This document shows, piece by piece, positions 23,265-31,204 of a stretch of 64,000 bases of DNA. Position numbers and translations under genes: made by a program. How positions within the stretch are numbered: position 1 is the first letter of the stretch; each line of letters starts with the position of its first letter. The DNA lies in the NCBI GenBank assembly GCA_900468805.1, contig UEIF01000032.1, forward strand, positions 1 through 64,000, in the 5' to 3' direction. The notes beneath the pieces were generated by a model, which was not told where the DNA came from, searched no databases, and saw only the letters and a list, made by a program, of their open reading frames with translations. This stretch comes from Hyphomicrobiales bacterium (GTDB lineage: Bacteria; Pseudomonadota; Alphaproteobacteria; Rhizobiales; Rhizobiaceae).

Positions 23265-23576
23265 TCGCCCTTTTCCCCTTGAAATTCAACTCCTTCGCTC
23301 AAGATTTGAAGAGCCGCCCCTCCTGCCGCTTAAATGGGCAACTGCCTGCCTTTTTGCCCATATTTTGTCTGTATTTTTCGTGATTTTCGTCTTGAGCGCC
23401 GCGATGGAAGTTGTAATGTTTACCAATCGGTCAAATTATCTGCCAGATAAAAAACAAAGGCAACTGGCGATTTTCCGGCGCTGACGAAACAAGCGGCAGC
23501 AGTAGGAATTTGACCACGGGAACAAGGCGGGCGTGCACCTTGCATGACTGCCGCAAAACAGGTGAGGATTTTCAGT
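23265..23576. other. 312-base divergent promoter region rutR / pyrimidine operon
   Basis: No gene is seen. It holds the RutR-like palindrome at 23419-23434 and A/T-rich stretches on both sides. A possible ATG at 23544 would extend the hydrolase by 11 residues. Confidence 0.5.
23419..23434. promoter_or_regulatory. RutR-type operator
   Basis: TTTACCAATCGGTCAA matches TTGACCAnnTGGTCAA (E. coli RutR consensus) at 12 of 14 defined positions and is itself an imperfect palindrome. It lies between the divergent regulator and hydrolase genes. Confidence 0.6.
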
Positions 23577-24830
23577 ATGGTGGCAGCGCCAGGCGAGAAC
23601 ATGCGCGTCAACGGGGACCGTCTCTGGGACAGTCTCATGGACATGGCGAAGATCGGCCCGGGAATTGCTGGCGGCAACAACCGCCAGACACTGACGGACT
23701 CGGATGCCGAAGGCCGCAGCCTCTTCAGGACATGGTGCGAAGACGCCGGCATGACGCTCGGCGTCGACAAGATGGGCACCATGTTTGCGACCCGCCCCGG
23801 CACCGATCCCGACGCTCTCCCCGTCTATGTCGGCTCGCATCTCGACACCCAGCCGACCGGCGGCAAATATGATGGCGTGCTCGGCGTGCTCGGCGCCCTC
23901 GAAATCGTCAGAACCATGAACGACCTCGGCATCAGGACGAAGCACCCTGTTGTCGTGACCAACTGGACCAATGAGGAAGGCGCGCGTTTCGCTCCGGCAA
24001 TGCTGGCATCAGGCGTCTTCGCCGGCGCGCACAGTCTGGACTTTGCCTATAACCGCAAAGATCCCGAAGGCAACCTGTTCGGCGACGAGTTGAAGCGCAT
24101 CGGCTGGGTCGGCGACGAAGAGGTCGGCGCCCGCAAGATGCACGCCTATTTCGAATATCACATCGAGCAAGGCCCGATCCTCGAAGCCGAAAACAAGCAG
24201 ATCGGCGTCGTCACTCACTGTCAGGGCCTCTGGTGGTTGGAATTCACGCTGAACGGCAAGGAAGCCCATACCGGCTCGACACCGATGAACATGCGCGTCA
24301 ATGCCGGCCTTGCGATGTCGCGCATCCTGGAAATGGTCCAGGGTGTGGCCATGGGCGAACAGCCGGGCGCCGTCGGCGGCGTTGGCCAGGTCTTCTTCTC
24401 GCCGAACTCCCGCAACGTGCTGCCGGGTAAGGTGGTCTTCACCGTCGACATCCGCTCGCCCGACAAGGCCAAGCTCGACCGCATGCGGGCAAAGATCGAG
24501 GCCGAAGCGCCCAAGATCTGCGACGCACTCGGCGTCGGCTGCTCCATCGAGGCGATCGGCCATTTCGAACCGGTCACCTTCGACGAAAAGCTCGTCACCT
24601 CCGTCCGCTCCGCCGCGGAGCGTCTCGGCTATAGCCACATGAACGTCATCTCCGGCGCCGGGCACGACGCCTGCTGGGCTGCCAAGGTCGCGCACGCGAC
24701 GATGGTCATGTGTCCCTGTGTGGGTGGTCTTTCGCACAACGAGGCTGAGGAGATTTCCAAGGAATGGGCGACGGCTGGAGCCGACGTGTTGTTCCATGCG
24801 GTGGTCGAGACGGCGGAGATTGTCTCCTGA
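23577..24830 (+). CDS. N-carbamoyl-beta-alanine / N-carbamoyl-L-amino acid amidohydrolase
   Basis: 417 residues from the ATG at 23577 (AGGA upstream; 23544 and 23601 are alternatives). M20/AllC-HyuC family, with the dinuclear zinc ligands visible in VGSHLDTQPTGGKYDGVLG, NWTNEEGARF, EYHIEQGPILE and GLSHNEAEE. In this pathway it hydrolyses N-carbamoyl-beta-alanine to beta-alanine, CO2 and ammonia (beta-ureidopropionase step). Position in front of a dihydropyrimidinase and behind a RutR operator supports that over a purine role. Its stop overlaps the start of the next frame (TGATG). Confidence 0.92.
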   Translation: MVAAPGENMRVNGDRLWDSLMDMAKIGPGIAGGNNRQTLTDSDAEGRSLFRTWCEDAGMTLGVDKMGTMFATRPGTDPDALPVYVGSHLDTQPTGGKYDGVLGVLGALEIVRTMNDLGIRTKHPVVVTNWTNEEGARFAPAMLASGVFAGAHSLDFAYNRKDPEGNLFGDELKRIGWVGDEEVGARKMHAYFEYHIEQGPILEAENKQIGVVTHCQGLWWLEFTLNGKEAHTGSTPMNMRVNAGLAMSRILEMVQGVAMGEQPGAVGGVGQVFFSPNSRNVLPGKVVFTVDIRSPDKAKLDRMRAKIEAEAPKICDALGVGCSIEAIGHFEPVTFDEKLVTSVRSAAERLGYSHMNVISGAGHDACWAAKVAHATMVMCPCVGGLSHNEAEEISKEWATAGADVLFHAVVETAEIVS

Positions 24831-25420
24831 TGTCTAACGTAGCGCCCGGAGCCCCCTCATCCGACCCTTCGGGCCACCTTCTCCCCGCTGGGGAGAAGGG
24901 AACGGTGGACGTCGCCGCTCCCCCCTTCTCCCCTCGGGGAGAAGGTGCCCGAAGGGCGGATGAGGGGGCTCCGGGCACAACCAAAATTATCAAACAAGAT
25001 ATTCGCAAACATCGCCCTGCCAAAACCGAACAAGCACGACACCTGCGCCACAATGAAACCGAAGAGGAATACCGCCTTTGGAGCGACCTGCGCGCACGGC
25101 GCTTGAACGGCTACAAATTCGCAAGGCAGGTGCCACTCGGCCCATTCATTGTCGATTTCCTCTGTCGGGAAGAGCAGCTCGTTGTCGAGATCGATGGCTT
25201 CCAGCACGCCGAAAGCATCTCCGATCAACGCCGAACGGAATGGCTCAATGCAAACGGCTATTCGGTCCTGCGCTTCTGGAATCAGGAAATCTCGCGCGAA
25301 CGACGCTCGGTTCTTGAAACGATCCTGGCTGCATTGGAAGGCCGGCTTGAGGTCAGCTCCGAATTGCCCAGCTTTTATTCGCCAGCCCAATTTACAAACA
25401 AGAATGGGGAACGATCATGA
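24830..25420 (+). CDS. DUF559 (PD-(D/E)XK nuclease-fold) protein with repeat-encoded N-terminus
   Basis: 196 residues if started at the ATG overlapping the hydrolase stop. Residues about 5-49 are a translation of the inverted repeat (PAGEKG, SPRGEGARRADEGAPG) and are low complexity. The real DUF559 domain runs from about residue 60: EEEYRLWSDLRARRLNGYKF, then VPLGPFIVDFL and LVVEIDGFQHAE, ending LRFWNQEISRERRSVLETIL. The D and E-x-D acids fit a PD-(D/E)XK active site, as in Vsr-like enzymes. No start codon lies between repeat and domain in this frame. Its stop overlaps the hydA start (ATGA). Confidence 0.8.
   Translation: MSNVAPGAPSSDPSGHLLPAGEKGTVDVAAPPFSPRGEGARRADEGAPGTTKIIKQDIRKHRPAKTEQARHLRHNETEEEYRLWSDLRARRLNGYKFARQVPLGPFIVDFLCREEQLVVEIDGFQHAESISDQRRTEWLNANGYSVLRFWNQEISRERRSVLETILAALEGRLEVSSELPSFYSPAQFTNKNGERS
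24843..24976. repeat. G/C-rich inverted-repeat element (type 1) inside the pyrimidine operon
   Basis: The outer arms start GCCCGGAGCCCCCTCATCCG and end with the reverse complement, about 40 bases each with two small indels. Each arm holds an internal CTTCTCCCC/GGGGAGAAG hairpin. It begins 13 bases after the hydrolase stop and is read through in frame by the DUF559 gene. It belongs to the same family as 2446-2648, with the arms in the opposite order. Confidence 0.85.
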
Positions 25421-26871
25421 CCACAGTCATCAAGAACGGCACCATCGTCACGGCCGACCTCACCTACAAGGCGGATGTGAAGATTGACGGCGGCAAAATC
25501 GTCGAGATCGGCCCGAACCTCTCCGGCAACGAAGTGCTGGACGCCACAGGCTGTTACATCATGCCCGGTGGCATCGACCCTCATACCCATCTCGAAATGC
25601 CCTTCATGGGCACCTATTCCTCCGACGATTTCGAAAGCGGCACGCGCGCGGCCCTTTCCGGCGGCACGACCATGGTCGTCGATTTCGCCCTTCCCGCGCC
25701 TGGCCAGTCGCTGCTCGAAGCGCTGACCATGTGGGACAACAAGTCCACGCGTGCCAACTGCGACTATTCCTTCCACATGGCGATCACATGGTGGGGCGAG
25801 CAGGTCTTCAACGAGATGAAGACGATCGTTGAGGACAAGGGTATCAATACCTTCAAGCACTTCATGGCCTACAAGGGCGCCTTGATGGTGAACGACGACG
25901 AGATGTTTGCCTCCTTCCAGCGCTGCGCCGAGCTTGGCGCCCTGCCGCTCGTCCATGCCGAAAACGGGGATGTCGTCGCCTCCCTTTCCGCCAAGCTGCT
26001 TTCGGAAGGCAATAACGGCCCCGAAGCGCACGCCTATTCACGCCCGGCCGAAGTCGAGGGTGAAGCCACCAACCGCGCAATCATGATCGCAGACATGGCC
26101 GGCTGCCCCGTCTATATCGTCCATACCTCCTGCGAACAGGCCCATGAAGCAATCCGCCGTGCTCGCCAGAAGGGCATTCGCGCCTATGGCGAGCCGCTAA
26201 TCCAGCACCTGACCCTCGACGAGTCAGAATATTTCGACAAGGACTGGGATCACGCCGCCCGCCGCGTCATGTCCCCGCCCTTCCGCAACAAGCAGCATCA
26301 GGACAGCCTCTGGGCGGGCCTCGCCTCCGGTTCGCTGCAGGTGGTGGCGACCGACCATTGCGCCTTCACCACGGCGCAGAAGCGCTTCGGCGTTGGCGAT
26401 TTCACCAAGATCCCGAACGGTACCGGCGGCCTCGAAGACCGCATGCCGATGCTCTGGACCTATGGCGTCAACACCGGCCGCCTGACGATGAACGAATTCG
26501 TCGCCGTCACCTCGACCAATATTGCCAAGATCCTCAACATCTACCCGAAGAAGGGTGCCATCCTCGTCGGCGCCGATGCCGATCTCGTGGTCTGGGATCC
26601 GAAGCGCTCCAAGACCATTACGTCGAAGAGCCAGCAATCGGCGATCGATTACAACGTCTTCGAAGGCAAGGAAGTCACCGGCCTGCCACGCTACACGCTG
26701 ACGCGTGGCGTCGTGGCGATCGAGGAAGGGACCGTCAAGACCCGCTCGGGCCATGGCGAATTCGTCAGGCGCGAGCCGGTTACCGCCGTCAGCAAGGCAC
26801 TGTCGACCTGGAAGGAGATCACCGCGCCGCGCAAGGTTGAACGCACGGGCATCCCGGCGAGCGGCGTGTGA
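25417..26871 (+). CDS. hydA: dihydropyrimidinase (D-hydantoinase)
   Basis: 484 residues, amidohydrolase family. Metal-binding HxH is H56/H58 in GGIDPHTHLEMPF; the carboxylated lysine is expected at K153 in FMAYKG; further ligands are in LVHAENGD, VYIVHTSCEQ and VVATDHCAF. It opens dihydrouracil to N-carbamoyl-beta-alanine, between PreTA and the hydrolase. The start overlaps the DUF559 stop, so translation is coupled through that inserted gene. The ATG is preceded by GGGGAACG. Confidence 0.95.
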   Translation: MTTVIKNGTIVTADLTYKADVKIDGGKIVEIGPNLSGNEVLDATGCYIMPGGIDPHTHLEMPFMGTYSSDDFESGTRAALSGGTTMVVDFALPAPGQSLLEALTMWDNKSTRANCDYSFHMAITWWGEQVFNEMKTIVEDKGINTFKHFMAYKGALMVNDDEMFASFQRCAELGALPLVHAENGDVVASLSAKLLSEGNNGPEAHAYSRPAEVEGEATNRAIMIADMAGCPVYIVHTSCEQAHEAIRRARQKGIRAYGEPLIQHLTLDESEYFDKDWDHAARRVMSPPFRNKQHQDSLWAGLASGSLQVVATDHCAFTTAQKRFGVGDFTKIPNGTGGLEDRMPMLWTYGVNTGRLTMNEFVAVTSTNIAKILNIYPKKGAILVGADADLVVWDPKRSKTITSKSQQSAIDYNVFEGKEVTGLPRYTLTRGVVAIEEGTVKTRSGHGEFVRREPVTAVSKALSTWKEITAPRKVERTGIPASGV

Positions 26872-26873
26872 TA

Positions 26874-27254
26874 ATGATGCGCGGCCATCTGCTTCTGACG
26901 ATCGTCTCCCTGGCCGCGCTTTCCACCGCGGCACATGCCGACACGCTGCCCATCAAGGGCAGCTACGGCAACAAGGATGGCTGCGCCTACGCCAAGAGCG
27001 GCGAAAGCACTGGTTCCGACAATTTCTTTCTGCTGACTTCCGAGGGCATCACCACGGCGGCCTCTTACTGCGAAATCAAGAAAGTCCTGAAGACCGAACG
27101 TAAGGACTTCACCGCCACGGTCGCTTGCCAGGCGGAGGGCGAAGAGAGCAGTAACGACGACACCGTCAAGATCACATCAGGGCCTAAAGGCTATACGATC
27201 GGGTTCGTGGCTGATGCCGCAATCAAGTGGGGGCCGCTGCCGCTATGCAAATAG
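26874..27254 (+). CDS. small exported protein, function unknown
   Basis: 126 residues with an N-terminal signal peptide (MMRGHLLLTIVSLAALSTAAHA, in two parts; cleavage after AHA). The mature part has cysteines in DGCAYAK, SYCEIK, VACQAE and a terminal PLCK, suggesting two disulphides. I do not recognise a domain. It starts two bases after the hydA stop (GTGTGATAATG), so it is probably cotranscribed. It converges with the cupin gene after two bases. Confidence 0.7.
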   Translation: MMRGHLLLTIVSLAALSTAAHADTLPIKGSYGNKDGCAYAKSGESTGSDNFFLLTSEGITTAASYCEIKKVLKTERKDFTATVACQAEGEESSNDDTVKITSGPKGYTIGFVADAAIKWGPLPLCK

Positions 27255-27256
27255 CC

Positions 27257-27670
27257 TCACGCCGGCACCAGCGCATCCAGCTCGGGCAACAGGATCACGC
27301 TTTCCTGCTCGTTCGGATCGGTGCGGGCAATGATCGCCGTGCAGGGCGTGCCGCTGAGGTTTGCCGGAAGATGCGGCACACCGGCCGGAATGTAGAAGAG
27401 TTCGCCGGCGTGCACGATCACGTGGTTCTCAAGTCTGTCGCCATACCAAGTATGCGCCTCGCCGGAGAGCATGTAGATCGCCGTCTCATGCGCCTCATGC
27501 AGATGCGCCTTGGCGCGCACGCCGGGCGGAATCGTCAGAAGATGCATGCAGATGCCCTTCGCGCCGACTGTCTCGGCCGCGATGCCCTCGAAATAACTCA
27601 GCCCCTGCTTGCCGTCATAGGTATGGTCAGGGCGAACAATGTGGCAGGTGGGCTTTGATTTTGCGTCCAT
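27257..27670 (-). CDS. cupin-domain protein
   Basis: 137 residues from the ATG at 27670, chosen because AGGAGG lies six bases upstream (the ATG at 27676 directly abuts AGGAGG). A single cupin is seen in GVRAKAHLHEAHETAIYMLSGE, with the metal-type HxH-x-E residues, and in GELFYIPAGVPHLPANLSG. Such small cupins may be isomerases, dioxygenases or binding proteins. It lies on the opposite strand inside the pyrimidine region; a link to that pathway is not shown. Confidence 0.8.
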   Translation of the reverse strand: MDAKSKPTCHIVRPDHTYDGKQGLSYFEGIAAETVGAKGICMHLLTIPPGVRAKAHLHEAHETAIYMLSGEAHTWYGDRLENHVIVHAGELFYIPAGVPHLPANLSGTPCTAIIARTDPNEQESVILLPELDALVPA

Positions 27671-27764
27671 CCTCATCCTCCTGGGACTGTGCTGTCGGTA
27701 AGACCGGCGGCAATAATATCACGGAAAACCGCGCCGGCGCGGCGAAAACAAGACTGGTTTATTG

Positions 27765-28547
27765 ATGCAAGCACCCTCCGTCGTGACCGCCAAGGATCTC
27801 TGTCTCACCTACCAGACGAATGATGGGCCGGTGCACGCGCTTGCTGATGTCAATCTCGATATCCGCAAGGGCGAGTTCGTCTCCTTCATCGGCCCTTCCG
27901 GCTGCGGCAAGACGACTTTCCTGCGCGTCATCGCCGATCTCGAGCGCAAGACATCGGGCGAAATTGCCATTAACGGCATGACACCGGATGAAGCCCGCAA
28001 GGCCCGCGCCTATGGCTACGTCTTCCAGGCGCCGGCGCTCTATCCCTGGCGCACGATCGAGAAGAACATCGCCCTGCCGCTGGAGATCATGGGATACGCG
28101 AAGCCAGAGCAAAAAAAGCGAATCGCTGGAGCGCTCGATCTCGTCGAGCTTGCGGGCTTCGAGAAGAAATTCCCCTGGCAGCTCTCGGGCGGCATGCAGC
28201 AGCGCGCCTCGATCGCCCGCGCGCTCGCCTTCGATGCAGACCTGCTCTTGATGGACGAACCGTTCGGGGCGCTGGACGAAATCGTCCGCGATCATCTGAA
28301 CGCTGCGCTTCTGAAACTGTGGTCGCGCACCAACAAGACGATCTGTTTCGTCACCCACTCCATTCCGGAAGCCGTCTACCTCTCGACGAAGATCGTCGTG
28401 ATGTCGCCGCGCCCCGGCCGCGTGACCGATATCATCGACTCGACGCTGCCCAAGGAGCGACCACTCGACATCCGCGAGACCCCCGAATTCCTGGAAATCG
28501 CCCATCGCGTCCGCGAAGGGCTGAGGGCGGGACATAGTTATGAATAG
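27765..28547 (+). CDS. ABC transporter ATPase (NrtD/SsuB/ThiZ type)
   Basis: 260 residues. Walker A IGPSGCGKTTFLR, Q-loop VFQAPALYPW, signature LSGGMQQRASIARAL, Walker B LLLMDEPFGALDE and switch THSIPEAVYLS are intact. It groups with ATPases of nitrate/taurine/thiamine-precursor importers. With the two permeases and the NMT1-type binding protein downstream it forms an importer that, by context, probably carries pyrimidines or their hydrogenated or carbamoyl derivatives. A TTG at 27762 could be an alternative start. Confidence 0.9.
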   Translation: MQAPSVVTAKDLCLTYQTNDGPVHALADVNLDIRKGEFVSFIGPSGCGKTTFLRVIADLERKTSGEIAINGMTPDEARKARAYGYVFQAPALYPWRTIEKNIALPLEIMGYAKPEQKKRIAGALDLVELAGFEKKFPWQLSGGMQQRASIARALAFDADLLLMDEPFGALDEIVRDHLNAALLKLWSRTNKTICFVTHSIPEAVYLSTKIVVMSPRPGRVTDIIDSTLPKERPLDIRETPEFLEIAHRVREGLRAGHSYE

Positions 28548-28572
28548 TAAGTTGAGCGTTTTGGGCTTGGTA

Positions 28573-28739
28573 AAAACCCCTCCCCAACCCCTCCCCACAA
28601 GGGGGAGGGGCAGATCTGCCGCACCCTCCTCTTTCAATCTCAAGTTCACGGCTAGCAGCGACGTCAAGATATCTGCACCGAGCCGGCGGCAACCACCTAA
28701 GCCCCTCCCCCTTGTGGGGAGGGGTTGGGGAGGGGTTTT
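28573..28739. repeat. G/C-rich inverted-repeat element (type 2), perfect 38-base arms
   Basis: The left arm (28573-28610) and right arm (28702-28739) are exact reverse complements over 38 bases, built from CCCCTCCCC units and starting AAAACCCCTCCCCAACCCCT. They enclose 91 bases of unrelated sequence. The element begins 25 bases after the ATPase stop and ends 28 bases before a DUF559 gene. Such arm perfection suggests recent arrival or active maintenance. Confidence 0.9.
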
Positions 28740-28767
28740 CCTTGCCACCTCAGGAATGGAGGCCTGA

Positions 28768-29145
28768 ATGCCGCATTCCAACATTACGCCCAAAACCCGT
28801 GACAGAGCCCGCCGACTCCGTCGCGAACTGACGAAGCCAGAATCCGCCATGTGGGACATGCTGCGCGATCTGCGCCCCTACGGCGCTCGTTTTCGGCGCG
28901 AAACGCCAATCGGTCCATACATCGCCGACTTCGCCTGGCTTTCTGCTCGCCTGATCGTCGAAGTCGATGGCGACAGCCATGAAACCAACTTCGGGCGTCG
29001 CCACGACATTGCTCGCGATGCCTTCTTGAAAAATCAAGGCTTCACCGTACTCCGTTTCGACAATGCCCAAGTGCTTGATGGCCCAGATTATGTGTTCATC
29101 GAAATACAAAAACATGCCGCACCATTCTTGAGGAACGCCGCATGA
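28768..29145 (+). CDS. DUF559 (PD-(D/E)XK nuclease-fold) protein, second copy
   Basis: 125 residues, full length for DUF559: ARRLRRELTKPESAMWDMLR, then ETPIGPYIADFAW and LIVEVDGDSHETN, ending VLRFDNAQVLDGPDYVFIEI. The D and E-x-D acids and conserved His fit the PD-(D/E)XK core. Relative to the copy at 24830 it shares the domain plan at moderate identity, so this is not a recent tandem copy. GGAGG lies before the ATG. Its stop overlaps the start of the downstream permease (ATGA), exactly as the other copy overlaps hydA. Confidence 0.85.
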   Translation: MPHSNITPKTRDRARRLRRELTKPESAMWDMLRDLRPYGARFRRETPIGPYIADFAWLSARLIVEVDGDSHETNFGRRHDIARDAFLKNQGFTVLRFDNAQVLDGPDYVFIEIQKHAAPFLRNAA

Positions 29146-30026
29146 GACCCGATACCCTCAAGGACAAGATCGTCCCCGTCCTCACCATCCTGCTGGTGCT
29201 GGTCGCCGTCTGGTATGTCGCCGCCGTCTTCCTCAATGCGCCGTTCCAGCGCGACATGGACACGCGCAACAACGTCACCTCGGCGACAACGGAATTCATC
29301 GGCAGGACCCTCTCCCAGCCGAAGCCCATCCTGCCGGCACCGCATCAGGTGGCGCAGAACGTCTTCGAAAACACCTTCCTGCGAAAACTCTCCAGCAACC
29401 GCAGCCTCGTCTACCACGCAGGCGTCACCCTCTCCTCCACCGCACTCGGCTTTGCGCTCGGTACGCTGCTCGGCATCGTGATCGCCGTCGGCATCATCCA
29501 TATCAAGGCGCTCGACCGCAGTCTGATGCCGTGGATCATCGCATCCCAAACCGTACCGATCCTGGCGATCGCGCCGATGGTCATCGTGGTGCTCGGCTCG
29601 ATCAGTATCACCGGCCTCATCCCGAAGGCGCTGATCTCCACCTACCTCTCCTTCTTCCCGGTCACCGTCGGCATGGTGAAAGGGCTGCGCTCGCCCGAGG
29701 TCATGCATCTCGATCTGATGCGCACCTATAATGCCACGGCTGCCCAAACCTTCTGGAAGTTGCGCGTGCCCGCCTCCATTCCCTTCCTCTTCACCTCGAT
29801 GAAGGTAGCGATCGCCGCAAGCCTCGTCGGCGCGATCGTCGGTGAACTGCCGACCGGCGCCGTCGCCGGCATTGGCTCCAAGCTGCTTGCCGGCTCCTAT
29901 TACAGCCAGACCATCGATATCTGGGCAGCACTGGTCGCCGGCTCGGTCCTGGCAGCCATCCTTGTCGCCATCGTTGGCCTCGTGGCGAAGATCGTCGACC
30001 GCGCCATGGGTGGGAGGCCGGCATGA
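29142..30026 (+). CDS. ABC transporter permease (first)
   Basis: 294 residues with an N-terminal helix and about five further helices; the BPD_transp_1 EAA-type loop is visible in DLMRTYNATAAQTFWKLRVP. It starts inside the stop of the DUF559 gene and overlaps the next permease by ATGA. It pairs with the following permease as a heterodimer for the NMT1-type importer. Confidence 0.88.
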   Translation: MRPDTLKDKIVPVLTILLVLVAVWYVAAVFLNAPFQRDMDTRNNVTSATTEFIGRTLSQPKPILPAPHQVAQNVFENTFLRKLSSNRSLVYHAGVTLSSTALGFALGTLLGIVIAVGIIHIKALDRSLMPWIIASQTVPILAIAPMVIVVLGSISITGLIPKALISTYLSFFPVTVGMVKGLRSPEVMHLDLMRTYNATAAQTFWKLRVPASIPFLFTSMKVAIAASLVGAIVGELPTGAVAGIGSKLLAGSYYSQTIDIWAALVAGSVLAAILVAIVGLVAKIVDRAMGGRPA

Positions 30027-31150
30027 AGCAAGTCGTGCTTTCCTGGCAGGGCCTGATCGCCCTCCTCTGCGTGGCGGGCGCAATGGTCATGCTGCCTGTC
30101 TTTGCGGCCGGTGCGACACAGCCTCCGTCGACAGGGACTATCATCCTGGTCGCTCTGCTCGCGATCGTCGCGGCACTGATCTCCTTCGCGCCCCTCCCCA
30201 CATCGCTTGTCGCGACCGCCCTCTTCATCGGCGCTCATGGTGCAGCATGGCTGCTGCTTGGCACGCTTTTGGGCAATGAAGGCTTCGCCGGTACCTCCTT
30301 CTTCCTGCTGCTGGCCGCCTGCTGGCTGCTTGCCTGGCGCTGCGTGACGGAGCTTTCGGAGCTCAAACCGACAACGCCAGCCGGCCAGTGGCTGCTGCGC
30401 CTGCTGATCCCGGCAATCTTCGGCGCCTGGATCCTCATCATCTGGGAAACGATCACGCGCGGCGCCGGTGTCCCTTTCGTGCTGCTGCCGCCGCCGTCCG
30501 CGATCGGCGCACGCATCGTGGGTTCCCTGCCGATCCTCGGCGAGGACATAAGGCAAACGATCTTCAAGGCCGTTCTGATCGGTTACGCCATCGGCTGCAT
30601 CAGCGGCTTCGTCGTCGCCATCCTCGCCGACCGTTTCGCCTTCCTCCGCCGTGGCCTGCTGCCGATCGGCAACTTGGTTTCGGCCCTGCCGATGATCGGC
30701 GTGGCTCCGATCATGGTCATGTGGTTCGGCTTCGACTGGCCGTCCAAAGCCGCCGTCGTCATCATCATGACCTTCTTTCCGATGCTGGTGAACACTGTTG
30801 CGGGGCTTGCCGCCTCCGGCAACATGGAGCGCGACCTGATGCGCACCTATGCATCGAACTACTGGCAGACGCTGGTCAAGCTCCGGCTTCCGGCCGCAAT
30901 GCCCTTCATTTTCAATGCACTGAAGATCAACTCGACGCTGGCGCTGATTGGTGCCATCGTTGCGGAATTCTTCGGAACGCCGATCGTCGGCATGGGCTTC
31001 CGCATCTCCACGGAGATCGGCCGCATGAATGTCGACATGGTCTGGGCCGAGATCGCCGTTGCGGCGCTTGCAGGCTCGGTCTTCTACGGTGTCGTCGCCC
31101 TTGCCGAGAGGGCGGTGACGTTCTGGCATCCGTCTATCCGTGGTGGTTAG
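30023..31150 (+). CDS. ABC transporter permease (second)
   Basis: 375 residues. Extra N-terminal helices (about four in the first 125 residues) precede a standard permease domain with the coupling loop DLMRTYASNYWQTLVKLRLP. The longer N-terminus distinguishes it from its partner. The two permeases share the loop pattern RDLMRTY/LDLMRTY and probably arose by duplication. It ends 54 bases before the binding-protein gene. Confidence 0.88.
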   Translation: MKQVVLSWQGLIALLCVAGAMVMLPVFAAGATQPPSTGTIILVALLAIVAALISFAPLPTSLVATALFIGAHGAAWLLLGTLLGNEGFAGTSFFLLLAACWLLAWRCVTELSELKPTTPAGQWLLRLLIPAIFGAWILIIWETITRGAGVPFVLLPPPSAIGARIVGSLPILGEDIRQTIFKAVLIGYAIGCISGFVVAILADRFAFLRRGLLPIGNLVSALPMIGVAPIMVMWFGFDWPSKAAVVIIMTFFPMLVNTVAGLAASGNMERDLMRTYASNYWQTLVKLRLPAAMPFIFNALKINSTLALIGAIVAEFFGTPIVGMGFRISTEIGRMNVDMVWAEIAVAALAGSVFYGVVALAERAVTFWHPSIRGG

Positions 31151-31204
31151 ACGGGCCCCGGCCCCGCACCAGGGCCTGGGCATAACTTCAGAGGGAACAA
31201 GAAA

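Noticed and set aside
23544..23576. Earlier ATG for the N-carbamoyl hydrolase
   Set aside because: It adds 11 residues not typical of the family; the ATG at 23577 has AGGA at suitable spacing. The difference does not affect the call.
27671..27764. Possible TPP riboswitch before the THI5-class importer
   Set aside because: The CTGAGA and ACCTGA core elements are absent, and the transporter is linked to catabolic genes rather than thiamine synthesis.
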